A stretch of DNA of 64,000 bases. Source: Psilocybe azurescens (lineage: Eukaryota; Basidiomycota; Agaricomycetes; Agaricales; Agrocybaceae). Below are positions 12,420 to 22,955 of this stretch, one piece after another. The notes under the pieces are model-generated. The model searched no databases. It was not told the DNA's origin and saw only the letters and a list, made by a program, of their open reading frames with translations. Within the stretch, counting starts at the first letter, position 1, and every line of letters begins with the position of its first letter. The stretch covers positions 53,381 through 117,380 of the forward strand of contig JAJIRX010000793.1 of assembly GCA_023853785.1 (NCBI GenBank). Reading direction: 5' to 3'. A program made the position numbers and the translations under genes.

Positions 12420-12945
12420 TGCATTGTTTGTTATTGCTTCCAGAATATGAAGACTTGCTTGGCAGTCCTTGTGTTTCGGACAGCTAAAGCTACCCTTGCC
12501 CCATACTGTGATTGGACTCATTTAATGAGGGCTGAGCTGGTTCATTCTGACTGTCCATGATGCATGAGGACCTGTATCGTACTCCATGAGACCTCTAGAG
12601 TACTTTGGCGCTAAGTCTTAATTGTATTTTTAGAACATGCAACCAACTGCATTTTGTCTTGACCTCAGCTAGCATCTTTGCCTTCCTCTGTTGTTCTTCA
12701 GTCAACACATAGTTACATCTTTTACAGGTAGTATATCGTTGTTTACAATAGCTAGCCCAACTGCCCAGTATTTAGACATAATTATACCATTTATACTGCT
12801 TAGTTGTGGGCCAATACTGCTTATTTTGTAGTTTCCCTCATCTTTCATGAACATATCACTGCTCACTTATATACATCTGGATGCCAAAAATTTAGCTACT
12901 CTTCATTATGCATCTTTTTTACACAGCTAGCTGTGCAATGGTCTC
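12420..12945. repeat. Direct duplication, copy A block 2
   Basis: Matches 17024-17438. Relative to that copy it carries about 115 extra bases after CCAGAATATGA (about 12450-12566). The 3' part is itself imperfectly repeated downstream at about 12945-13040 (TTTTTTACACAGCTAGC, GCAATGGTCTCTTCA). Confidence 0.8.
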
Positions 12946-13139
12946 TTCACTGTACACTTGTATACAACTAAATGCCAAAAAATTCAGCTATTCTCTGTTA
13001 TTTGTTTTTTACACAGCTAGCCATGCAATGGTCTCTTCAGCAGGTGCCATGTCAGACTTGAAAAGAAATTTAATGATGAGACATTTCATGACCCTTCACA
13101 AAAAGTTGAAAACCCTTGCATTTTGTGTCTTTATCTCAC

Positions 13140-13255
13140 TGTACAAAAGCCAGGGCCCAGGCCTGGTGCTTAGGCTTTGAGAACTTAAAGCTGGGCCAAA
13201 AGCCCCTCAGGCCAAGCCTGTGGCCTGGCTTGTCCTGGCTTTTTTGGTGTTTGAA
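13140..13255. repeat. GGCCTGGCTT-rich segment, right member of an inverted pair
   Basis: Contains AAGCCAGG and CAGGCCTGG words in the orientation opposite to 8985-9125. See that entry. Confidence 0.4.
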
Positions 13256-13311
13256 AGTGCATCTTTGTCAATATATGCTGTAGAATATTAATTAGATAAA
13301 CTTACTATAGC

Positions 13312-13814
13312 TGTTACGATCTCAAGTTAGAATCACGCAGTGTGCGTAATCTAACCACCAATCGTTTACAAGAACAAGTTCAAGTTCAGAGTAGAGCAGG
13401 TTAAGCAGGTTGGATTCTCAAGAACTAGCTAAAGAATACAGTAGATGCTCCCTTGTATAAATACTATGAACTGTACAGCTAGTTGAAACGAGATCGAATG
13501 TTCATCAGCAGATGTATATAAGAATAGAAGAAACAGATCAAGTTGAAACGAGTTTGAATGTTCATCAGCAGATGTATATAAGAATAGAAGAAACAGATCA
13601 AGTTGAAACGAGTTTGAATGTTCATCAGCAGATGTATATAAGAATAAGAGAAACAGATCAAATGTTCATCAAAAGATGTATCATAAAAGATGGAAGTGAA
13701 AGTAAAGTTCATCAGAGCATACGATGATGTATCAATGATGTGAAAGATGACAAAGAAAAGGAAAAGAAAAGAAAAGAAAAAGAGAAAAGAAAAAGAAAAA
13801 GACTTGTCATAACA
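13312..13814. mobile_element. Solo LTR with 5-bp target duplication
   Basis: Begins TGTTACGATC and ends TTGTCATAACA, giving TG...CA ends with a TGTTA/TAACA inverted repeat. The flanks are perfect direct repeats ATAGC (13307-13311 and 13815-13819). The 503-bp length, TG...CA ends and 5-bp duplication fit a single LTR left after recombination between the LTRs of a retrotransposon. No primer-binding site, polypurine tract or gag/pol remains. Gypsy versus Copia cannot be decided. Confidence 0.85.
13481..13660. repeat. 60-bp tandem repeat, three copies, inside the solo LTR
   Basis: Period exactly 60 (starts 13481, 13541, 13601). Each copy begins AGTTGAAACGAG and includes TTCATCAGCAGATGTATATA. The long open frames here on both strands result from the period being a multiple of three. 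Confidence 0.95.
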
Positions 13815-14184
13815 ATAGCACAACTATCAGTAATACAAATAAAGAACAAATAAACTAATGAATAGAAACAAAGGACAAAGTAGTGAGATATTAGGGAGAA
13901 GTTTTCAATGGCAGTGTGGTGCACAATTAGCAGCCTTCTTCGAACATGATCAGAATTTGTGATGGATCTTAGCTTAGCAGTCAGGACCATGTCACATCAC
14001 CTGACATAAGATGACTATGAATTGCCCATATCTTACTTAATTTGCATTGTCTTTTCATGCTTCCAACTCTGATTCTTTTCAACTGAACAAGCACCTGGTT
14101 CTGCTCTGTCCATTGCTCAATGGCAACCTTTAATTTTGAGGGTAAGACAACTTGTTCAATGTGGCACTTTCTTTTGTTCTCAGG
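13815..14184. other. Host sequence of the MITE target, possible coding remnant
   Basis: A minus-strand frame reads KRKCHIEQVVLPSKLKVAIE and KRIRVGSMKRQCKLSKIWA. It would continue across the MITE insertion site if both MITEs were removed. Family not recognised; it may be a transposase remnant. Confidence 0.25.
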
Positions 14185-14503
14185 TAGGCAATAGCACGGG
14201 TAAAACCCTGGGTATCGCGCCAGAAACCTGAAACCTACCCCCAGGCAGAACTCTACCCGCAATCCCACTGGTTTACCTGTCAAAACGATCCCAAAAACAT
14301 CCAAATCGGCCCAGAAATGAAGGAGATATAGCCAATTTTGATGAATTTTGCGAAATTGGCTGTATCTCCCTCAGTTATGGTTCAAAAAATATGTTTTGGG
14401 GCTCGTTTGAGAGCTCACTTGTAGGGCTATTGTATCTCGTACCAGAACTGTGAGATACCCCACCCGTAACCCGTGGGTTTACCCAAACCCCTGCCATTCC
14501 CTA
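14185..14503. mobile_element. hAT-type MITE, copy 1 (319 bp)
   Basis: Termini TAGGCAATAGCACGGG and, reversed, TAGGGAATGGCAGGGG. Flanked by perfect 8-bp direct repeats TTCTCAGG (14177-14184, 14504-14511). The centre is a large inverted repeat of GAAATTGGCTGTATCTCC type. The 8-bp duplication and TAGG ends point to the hAT superfamily; no coding capacity. Confidence 0.85.
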
Positions 14504-14511
14504 TTCTCAGG

Positions 14512-14831
14512 TAGGCTATTGCAGGAGTGTGGCCTATCCGCACGGGTCATGGGTAAGGGTATTTGCAGGCACGAGTACGGGTAAGTATTTGTATATCCGT
14601 ATACCTTCAAAACAAGCCCAAGAACATAATTTTTGGTACAGAAATGAATGAGATACAGCCAAATTTGTCAAAAAAGCGAATTTGGCCATATCTTATTCAT
14701 TTCTGAGCCGATTTGGCTGTTCTTGAGCTTGTTTTGACAGGTAAACCCGTGCGAGTTATGGGTACAGGTACACATGGGTATGGGTACAGGTAGGCGCTCA
14801 GATACCCGAGGGTTATCTGTGCAATTGCCTA
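14512..14831. mobile_element. hAT-type MITE, copy 2 (320 bp)
   Basis: Termini TAGGCTATTGCAGGAG and, reversed, TAGGCAATTGCACAG. Flanked by the same TTCTCAGG octamer (14504-14511 shared with copy 1, and 14832-14839). Clearly related to copy 1 but diverged. Confidence 0.85.
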
Positions 14832-14839
14832 TTCTCAGG

Positions 14840-15121
14840 CAATCTCATTATTAAAAAGGGTTGTGAAGGCTTTAGGCAATTATGACGCAATCAGTCAGCC
14901 AGAGTCCCGGCTTGATGTCATTTTTACCCCAGCTAAAATTAGAAACATACCCGGATTCCGGGACAACCACAACATTGCTTGCCCTGACTCATCTGTTGTT
15001 GGGGTGCACATCTTCTTGTGGTATGTCATCTTTTATTCATTCTATTCTTCCTCCCACTCATATATCATTGCTGCTACTGGTCATCTGTTCATATGTCAGC
15101 TTCAGCAATGTCAACTATGCA
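14840..15121. other. Sequence between MITEs, uncharacterised open frame
   Basis: A frame at 14863-15144 reads NYDAISQPESRLDVIFTPAK and GFRDNHNIACPDSSVVGV. Not recognised and possibly not coding. Confidence 0.2.
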
Positions 15122-15440
15122 TAGGGAATGACACGGATTTTTGAACCTGTGCGGGTTACAGGTATAGGTATGCACAGGTACGGATATAGGTAATGATTTT
15201 CATACCCATGAGCTTTTAAACAAGCTCTAGAATGTCCCAAACAGTTGAGAATTGGGTGAGATAGAAAGGAAACAGTGAAAATTTCACTGTTTCCTTTCTA
15301 TCTCACCCAATTCTCAACTATTCAGGTTGTTTTTGGGCTTGTTTTGATGGGTAAACCCGCTGGGTTGCAGGTAGGGCTTGCCACAGGTATGGGTACTGGT
15401 ATAGTGCAAGATACCTGGGGGTTACCTATGCCATTCTCTA
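15122..15440. mobile_element. hAT-type MITE, copy 3, with a 77-nt perfect palindrome
   Basis: Ends TAGGGAATGACACGG and, reversed, TAGAGAATGGCATAGG, so it belongs to the same family as the two upstream copies. Its centre (15243-15319) is a perfect palindrome of two 38-nt arms around one A. A clean 8-bp duplication is not visible; only TGCA adjoins both sides. Confidence 0.75.
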
Positions 15441-16458
15441 TGCACCAAAATTACATGAATTGATTGTGTGAGCTGTATCTACTGAACTGATCATCATTTG
15501 AAGTGAAGGCTGGGCCTGGGCTGCATCAATCATCACGCTGTGCTGTTCCTAAACCCACCCCCAATAATATTTTGTTCTGCATGTGGGGACATGTTCAGCT
15601 AGCATATCCCTTAGCTGCACCCTTTGTTAGGGCGTGGGTGCATTATTGGATTTAAAGCTAGGCATTACAGATTTATCCATACAAAGCTTGACATGTTACC
15701 AGATATCTGCCATATTCTGGTACAGGCACACCCATACTCATGCCATTTTGATTAGGGGATGTAGAAAGGGAATAGATATACATGTGGCACAAGACTTGGG
15801 TGGTCACATAGACATTGACTAGTGCGCTGTGATGCTTGCTGCGGAGTGTGCTTGCAGCTTAACACTTCAATCAAATTTTACAATGACTAGTTTGTCACTG
15901 GGAAGGTAAGCTTGTGCTTTTAATAATTGTACTATACAACAATATTCAAATAGAGAATGAATATGAGGATTAGCTCACAAGGATTTTGGAATAATATGTT
16001 TGTTTTTATGATTTCTTGGTGGATGCTGAGACTTTTACAAATATCTACTCTAATGTAATACTGTTTCCAGACCTTCTTAGAGTCACTATCAGTGGGTACA
16101 CACTTTGAGCTGAAGTGTGAGGTTCAAAATTCTGCAGAATCTCTTTAACACAGTACTGTTTTCAGACCTTCTTAGGGTCACTATCAGTGGGTACGTGATT
16201 TGAGCTAAATAAATTGGTGGCCTTCTTGACCTAATAAAACACACTTTGACTCTCTTGGTCTACCAGCTAATGACCTTCTTTGTCTTGGAAATACAAAATG
16301 AGAGGGAGCTAGGTTGTGAATCTAGCTTGTGCACCCTATATCTTGATTGGCCACTTGCCAGATATAAAGTCAATGTTTTTAGACTTGATTGGGTGAGGTG
16401 AACTCTTCAAGTATTTCTAGCTTTCAAATGTGCAAAGCACTACTTTCAAATTCAAAGG
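15441..16458. other. Non-coding stretch with a short direct repeat
   Basis: No gene recognised. An 80-bp direct repeat containing AGACCTTCTTAG and GTCACTATCAGTGGGTAC occurs at about 16067-16120 and 16148-16200. Confidence 0.45.
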
Positions 16459-17020
16459 TGAACAATATATTGCTATTGCTTGACAAGCAATTAACATCCT
16501 CAAAGTTCTTAATACTTTCAGAAAATGCAGATACAGAATAAATCTGAACTGTACGTTCTTGAGGTAAAAATCACTTGTTCAATATCTACATAGATACATT
16601 TAATTTATAGCTACAGATACATACAATTTTGGAGAATAATTTAGTAAATCAAATCACTATTACAAACCCCCAACTACATGTTTCTCAAACCATAAGCCTT
16701 TCTACAACCAATCAGATTACTAATAAATAATCTATGTGAATATTGTCTGCCTAGCTAGTACATGGCACTCTTCAGCTGTTATTTTCTTAGGCATATGGAC
16801 CGCTATGTTTGACAGTAAAATGTCTTCAGCATTTGCCTAGGAACCCAGCTCATGATGGGTTTGTCCAGTTAAACTGTGTTATTCAATTTGTTCATCAGCT
16901 CAGCGCCTGTTGAACTCTTATTATAAGTCAACCCCATGTCAGGCCATGCACTATTCCATTTCTCCTATCGGTTGAGAATACTCTTCATATTTGCATACTC
17001 TGATCTGCTCAGCTAGACAC
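16459..17020. repeat. Direct duplication, copy B block 1
   Basis: Counterpart of 9930-10490 in direct orientation. Confidence 0.85.
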
Positions 17021-17023
17021 ACA

Positions 17024-17438
17024 TGCATTGTTTGTTATTGCTTCCAGAATATGAGGACCTGTATCATACTCCATGAGACCTCTAGAGTACTTTGGCGCTA
17101 AGTCTTAATTGTATTTTTAGAACATGCAACCAACTGCATTTTGTCTTGACCTCAGCTAGCATCTTTGCCTTCCTCTGTTGTTCTTCAGTCAACACATAGT
17201 TACATCTTTTACAGATAGTATATCGTTGTTTACAATAGCTAGCCCAACTGCCCAGTATTTAGACATAATTATACCATTTATACTGCTTAGTTGTGGGCCA
17301 ATACTGCTTATTTTGTAGTTTCCCTCATCTTTCATGAATGTATCACTGCTCACTTATATACATCTGGATGCCAAAAATTCAGTTACTCTTCATTATGCAT
17401 CTTTTTACACAGCTAGCTGTGCAATGGTCTCTTCAGCG
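17024..17438. repeat. Direct duplication, copy B block 2
   Basis: Counterpart of 12420-12945, lacking an internal segment of about 115 bp. It is joined almost directly to block 1, so copy B is a compact form of copy A. Confidence 0.8.
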
Positions 17439-17649
17439 TGTTCCATATGACCCTTGTAATTGTTACTACACCTCTAGTACTCTCTAGGTGTAGTTGCATT
17501 AAATATCTACTGCAGTATCTATAAAGTACTGGCCCCAATGGCACCATAAATAATTGGCAGTGTGACATATATTGAAGAAACTGTAGTCAGTACTATGGTA
17601 TGCCATTTGAGGGGTTTGAAGAGAGCGTAAAAAGAGCCTAGTAGGTTGT

Positions 17650-17940
17650 CACGTGCTCACCTCGCCAACTGAACAAAATGCACAATTAAGTTCATAGCAT
17701 CTAGGGACATTAGTAAGGTAGTATGGGATGATTGAAACAGTTTGCATGGGTTTCGGGGCGGTGTGTGCCATTGCCGGTGATCTAAAAATGGTGAAAACCC
17801 AGTTTGCTCCTAAAGGTATTGACATTGAGAGCATCGGTGGGATCAGGAGGAATGCTGAAACTGAGATCTGGGGGCTCTTGGGTTCTTGGGTGCTGGGGGT
17901 GGGTTCTAGATGGGTGGGCACTTCGGCTCAGACTTGTTTC
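17650..17940. repeat. Dispersed repeat shared with about 25290-25680
   Basis: Shares CACGTGCTCACC / CATGTGCTCACC, AACTGAACAAAATGCA, a GGTGTGTGCC(A/G)TTGC motif and a G-rich GGTTCTTGGGTGCTGGGGG stretch with 25290-25680 in the same orientation. The open frames in it are not recognisable. Confidence 0.65.
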
Positions 17941-18336
17941 CCAATAATGTCTCTAATAAAGTGCTTAAACAGTCTTTATTTTGATATTCTGGATGCTTGA
18001 GCATCTCACTAGGCTCTACACAGTTTTATTATTATATTACAGTGTATTTTTTTACTCATATTAGTCTGCAAATGTAACACTTATTAGTGGCATATCCAAG
18101 ACATTGCTTAATAGTGTAGCTGGAGCACCTTTGGGCAGTGTTATCTGAGACACCACTAAATAAGGGGCTAAAGCACCTTTAAATAGTGCATCTGAGACAT
18201 CACTAAATGCTGAGCAGGAACACCTCTGCGTGGTGTGTTGGCAACACCGGCTAACAGCCTTATCTAAGCATTATTTAATGCTGCTGATAAAACATTGTTA
18301 AATGGCGTCATTTTGATAATTAACTACCGTCATTAA

Positions 18337-18815
18337 CAAGGGGGTACCGGAATGTTGGAAAACACCCGGGTAGATATTTTTTGTAAGGCCTCCTGGACCC
18401 CCCCCCCCTCCCCTCCTTCTATATAGGGTATGTTTTGATGGCTATAAAAAACACAAACCAAGTTTTTGGCATATGAAGTTTATTTTATGTTGGATTTGGT
18501 CATGTATAGTCATAAATAAGTCAGCCAAAACAGTTTGAAGAAATTTCAGAAGCATTCAGATGGATTGCCACTTTTATTATGTGACAAGGACCCACCACAG
18601 ATGCCATCATCAGACAGAAAACAGAAAAATAAATCTATTAAGAGCTGAAATTGGCTTCTATGGCTCATTTATTTCTCTTAAACCTTGAGAGGGAGTTCCT
18701 TATCTCACAATGGCCCAGAATTTGAGGCTTAACGACTGAAAAAATAAATTTTTTAAGGCCTCCGGCTCCCCCCCCCCCACCTCGGGTCACGGGTCGTCAT
18801 CCCGGTACCCCCTTG
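18337..18815. mobile_element. hAT-type MITE (479 bp) with perfect 8-bp target duplication
   Basis: Perfect 14-bp terminal repeats CAAGGGGGTACCGG and complement (18337-18350, 18802-18815), similarity continuing a few bases inward. Flanked by GTCATTAA on both sides (18329-18336, 18816-18823). Poly-C runs lie near both ends. No coding capacity. It sits inside the subterminal palindrome zone of the larger CACTG-bounded region, so it inserted later. Confidence 0.9.
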
Positions 18816-18918
18816 GTCATTAAATGCCGTCAGAATATAATGATATAATGGTGGCTAGGTACACTATTTATCGGCAAACTAGGCACATTGACAAATGGTG
18901 CGCTGGCTTCCCACAGTG

Positions 18919-19319
18919 ACTACATATTAGCGCAAGGGGTCAAGTAGTTTGAAAGTAGTGATGAAAAGCGGTGGTTGAATCTGCTTAGTCACCATCTGGC
19001 CCTATTGCACGCCACGGTCTGCCACGGTCCGTCTCGAGCTCGACCTGGTACTGAAGTACTGAAGATTCAACACTTCAGCGCTCAACACTCAGTATTCAAT
19101 ACACAAGAGCTTCAGCACCTTCATTCTGGATCTCTGAGCGCTTGACCAGGTCTAGGTATCTCCCCTTGAAGGCTGTCTCTCCGCCTAGATGCCAATAGCT
19201 TACCGGTGTCCCTTCTACTCGTCTTCTGCATTATTCTATCTCTGTTTGTCTGATATAGCTCCAGTACCATCTGCCCGTCAGTCTCGAGCTCAACCTCTGC
19301 GCCGCCCTCGTCGTCCCCG
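18919..19319. other. Intergenic stretch
   Basis: Composition shifts from AT-rich repeat to GC-rich gene-like DNA here. No feature identified. Confidence 0.4.
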
Positions 19320-22300
19320 TCCTAACCCGGGGAATCTGCACTCTCGTCGCTAAACCTCGCAATCGACTGCCGCACACCGTCCCCTGCACCATCCATCTCC
19401 CTCGCCCATGGCTCTGTGTCACCACCGCACGGGCCGCGCCCTACGCTCCTCCGCCTCAAGACAAACATTAACCCGACGTGCGCGAGCGCTCCCCTGGCGG
19501 CCTCATCACCAGGTCCGTAGGCGCGGACGGCCTGAGCGGCGACAACCCCGAGTCTCTGCGCATCGAGAAGCTCAGGAAAGATCTCGCGTTCATGTGGCGC
19601 TTGCGCCTCTACTTGGACGTGCGCATTGCGCTGACAAGCAATTTTGGGGGCACGCATATGAGAACACGCCGGCGATCTTCTCGTCTCGCGTTCCCATATT
19701 TCCAAACCGAGCTCGCGGCGTGGCTGGGTGCTAAACCATCTGCGAACGGGTCCGAACCCCTTGCCCCCATTCACACCGGCGTCGCTGCACTTCACGCCCA
19801 GCTTCATATACATCGGCATGCTTATCTTCTCACATCGCTCGTACGACCTCTCCAGAGCCTTCGCCATCCTGCGGTCATCCCTCTACCTTTTGCTCTTAAC
19901 GCTGCACGACGAAGTCCAGGCGCGCATTATTCAGAGGATGATACACGGGCTGTTCCACGCGTTCGTCCCCCTCTCCGTGTACGAGTCCCTAACCCAAGGT
20001 CAGTGGGGCACGGGCGGGTGCCGCGGCCTCTAGTGTGCGGCGCGGGTGTTGCATTTCGCGATGGAGGAAGACATGCGGAACGCGTCCTGGAACGAGGCGC
20101 GCGGCGCAGGTTGGTGGGCATGTTCAGGGAGGGTGATGCACCGCCGAGTACACGGCGCTCGCTCCGAAACTGCGTGATTCGCTGCTGTACGGGCTGGGGC
20201 TGGCGAAGCGCACGACACCGCGCAATCCGTTCGCGATGCTGTGGGCGGCGGACCATGCATTGCGCAAGATCGGGAGGATGATTGGGCCGTGGGGGGATGT
20301 TGTTAGGGGAGACGCTGAGGCAGGGGCAAGCGGGCGTGGACGAGGTGCTTGCGCGGGAGAGTGATGGGTGTTTGGGTGCGGTTGGGGATGGGAATGAAAA
20401 GGGCGATGATGGCGAGAGAGAGGATTGCGAGGGAGATTGCGAGGGAGCGGAATGGATGGAGATTATGAGAAATGGCAAGGTCAGGTTCGAGGATGGGGAG
20501 CGCGCCGAGTGGGCAATGGCGACTAGGCTCAAGGGGTGAGAGAGCCGTGGGTGCCGGCGCTGTATCAGGTGCGTGTCCGTTTCTCTCTCCTTTTTCATAA
20601 GAACTCGTCGTTGAATCCCACACAACGCATACAACGCCACAAATGTTCGTCTCCTCTTTCCTCCGGCGCCCGCACCCAGCCGACCCCTCCGACCTTATGC
20701 TCCCTGTGACATCGCATGTGCACATGCAGGTCGAGCAGGTCAGGATCAAGCTGCTGAAGTAGATCGGGAAGCAGTGGTTGGATGTGCGCATGAAGCGGGG
20801 GTTTGATTGTCTTGAGGGGTGGGCGTTGAATGAAATCAGTAATCGTGAGTTTATCTTTTGTGCTGCCTTTTTTTTAAAAAAAAAAAAAGAAAAAAACCAG
20901 ATATCGAAGGGCTAATAGACGACCTGCTCAGCCCGCCTTCTTTCACGTCCAACAAGGGCCTCTCCCCGCCCTCCTTATCACACTCCCTCCCCCTCCCTCT
21001 CTCCCTCCTGACCCTCTGCACTCAAGCGCCAGACAAAACCGAACCACTACCACCACGAAAACAGCCAAAAAAAAAAGATAATTGTAGGAAACAACACCAC
21101 CATCTCCGACCGATGTCGAACCACCCACACGCGCTGAAGGTGGACGCGGCGAGCAGCATGTGCGTGAGCATGTTGAGCCGGAGTATCGTGGGTGCGTCTT
21201 TGAGTGGGGCAGAGGGTGCGGCTGGGGGTACGTGTTTGAGGAGCAGTATGAGTAGTGTCGCGTCGTCTGTACGCATGGGCAGGGATAGGGGCCGAGATGT
21301 GGAGCAGAATTCACTGTTATCCCCGTCTAGCCTGTCTGGTAGCGGATCGAGGATAGCGCTGAGGAGTAGTGCTGCGAGCACGCACAGTGTGGCGAGTGTG
21401 GCGATTGACGCCAATGCGGGCACGATTTCTGCTGTGCGGTCTGGTGTGGGTGCGTGCTGCGAATGCGTTGCGAACGCCAACGGCGCTTCAAATACGTTTA
21501 GAAGATGCCTGACAGGGAGAGGGAGAGGCCGGACTCGAAGTTTACGCCGTCAATTGTGGGGCCGGATGGTGAGGGGGACAGTGATATCTATCTTGCTGAT
21601 GTGGACGTGGATGCGGATCTGGGTGCTGGCGATGAGGACAGAGATAGGCTGAGGTTGATGAACAGGATGGAGGGGATGGAGAGGATAGGGAGAGTGTGGC
21701 TGAGACGGAGAGGGTATTGCATGGGGAAGGACGGGATGAAGAGGACGTGAATGTGAACGTGGACAATTCCGAGGCGGGCGGCGGTGATGATACCGTCAGT
21801 TTCAGCGGCAATGGCAACGAAGTCCAAGCACATGCACAGGATGACACGCAGAGTCTCACGAGCGAGACCCCGTCGGTGTATCACGCCCCACGGCAGGCGG
21901 GGCCGCGCGGGCTGACGACGAACAGCGTCGCATCTGCTGCAACATCGGCATCCCGCACAGGCGTCCGTACGCGTACAACCATGACGCTAGCCGCGGTGTC
22001 AAGGCGGAAATCTCTCGTTCCGTCCATAAAATCCTAGTCGCCTTCTCAGAAAATGCCACTGCGCGACGCGATTATTTTATCCTCGACCTCGTCCATCGAC
22101 ACGTCGCAGTACTCCAGTGCGGTGGGCGGGTCTGTAGCCCCGCCGCCAAGGCCTTTTTCTAGAGGGAGCGCATACAGTGTCACCACGCCGCGCACGACGA
22201 CGCACTTGGCGGGTACGGGGAGCAGGATGACGTCGTCGTCGTCTACTTCGCAGCCCTTGTCGAGGTGTCTACGAGGTCGATCTCGAGTGGAAGCAAGAGA

Positions 22301-22582
22301 CCGGTGTCTAGTGCGTCTACTGCGATGGACACGGACACGGACAACGCGAACACGTACCGCACCGTGCCCGGCAACACGGGTTTTGCAGGGCTGTCTGTGT
22401 CAGCGCGCCAGAGGAGAATGTCAGTGACGTGCATGACGAGCATGGGTACAGCTGGGGGAGGCGGGAGGTCGGCGGCGAGCTCACCAGTGCATACGCAGAT
22501 GCACAAGATCTCGGGCACGAGTGTGAGCTCTGTGGAGAGCAAAAGATCAGTCGGCAGGCAGAATGCACATCAAATACCATGA
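19320..22582 (+). pseudogene. GC-rich Ser-rich protein gene of unknown family, apparently decayed
   Basis: Conceptual pieces in order: PDVRERSPGGLITRSVG, ESLRIEKLRKDLAFMWRLRL, a hydrophobic helical block (FIYIGMLIFSHRSYDLSRAF, ILRSSLYLLLLTLHDEVQAR, IIQRMIHGLFHAFVPLSVYE), FAMEEDMRNASWNEARG, KLRDSLLYGLGLAKRTT, WLDVRMKRGFDCLEGWALNE, an intron of about 50 nt starting near 20846, then a long Ser/Asp-rich tail ending VESKRSVGRQNAHQIP at 22582. In-frame stops sit where CAA or CAG would suit (TAA near 19469, TAG near 20032, TAG near 20760), and several frame changes are required. Codon use is much more GC-rich than the neighbouring repeats. I do not recognise the family. Unplaced introns could explain some of the apparent breaks. 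Confidence 0.4.
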
Positions 22583-22902
22583 CGAGTACATAGTTGCTGC
22601 TAATGTCAAAACAACAGTGTAGACTGAACTGTGGCTGTAACAAATGGGGTATTTATGGCACCTGATTAGAGCCGAGCACGGATATTGAGCTTCTTCCCCC
22701 TGCATTTATATGCGTGCCATTGAGTCATGGGAACCTTATATTCTGGTACCTGAGATCCTCAGGATTAATGACATATACTAGAGCCAATGACAGTAAGTCA
22801 CATACGTTTTTGATAGGTCAGAAATCTGTTAAGTGCACCTGGATCTGTATGACCACCGCCTCGAGTTCCGAGAAACCCCATTTGATATCCGACAGAGGGT
22901 GA

Positions 22903-22918
22903 TATTTAAATAGTATAA
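22903..22918 (+). promoter_or_regulatory. TATA-like element of the small secreted protein gene
   Basis: TATTTAAATAGTATAA lies about 40-50 nt upstream of the ATG at 22956, a usual position for a fungal core promoter. Confidence 0.4.
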
Positions 22919-22955
22919 GAGCTTTTAAGCAGTCCTAAAGCTCAGTCGCACAGAC

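Larger units (their letters stand above)
8629..18918. mobile_element. Possible 10.3-kb CACTG-bounded composite element
   Basis: Exact 12-bp inverted termini CACTGTGGGAAG (8629-8640) and its complement (18907-18918). The tetranucleotide ACTA lies immediately outside both ends (8625-8628 and 18919-18922). Both inner flanks are rich in short imperfect palindromes such as GGTGTTAAATCACC, GCATTAAATAATGC and GCACTATTTAAAGGTGC, like the subterminal repeats of CACTA elements. No transposase gene is recognisable inside. Instead there are nested repeats, a solo LTR and MITEs. I infer a large non-autonomous or decayed CACTA-type element that has collected other insertions. Coincidental spacing of two separate copies is possible. 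Confidence 0.45.

Noticed and set aside
13479..13823. 114-codon minus-strand protein with internal repeats, or a CRISPR-like array
   Set aside because: The 60-bp units are contiguous without spacers and lie inside a solo LTR; the frame stays open because 60 is a multiple of three.
8629..18918. An EnSpm/Plavaka transposase gene inside the CACTG-bounded region
   Set aside because: No motif block of such a transposase could be found in any frame.
20858..21760. Ser-rich and Asp-rich overlapping frames as separate genes
   Set aside because: They are low-complexity continuations of the GC-rich decayed gene; no start context or domain supports independent genes.
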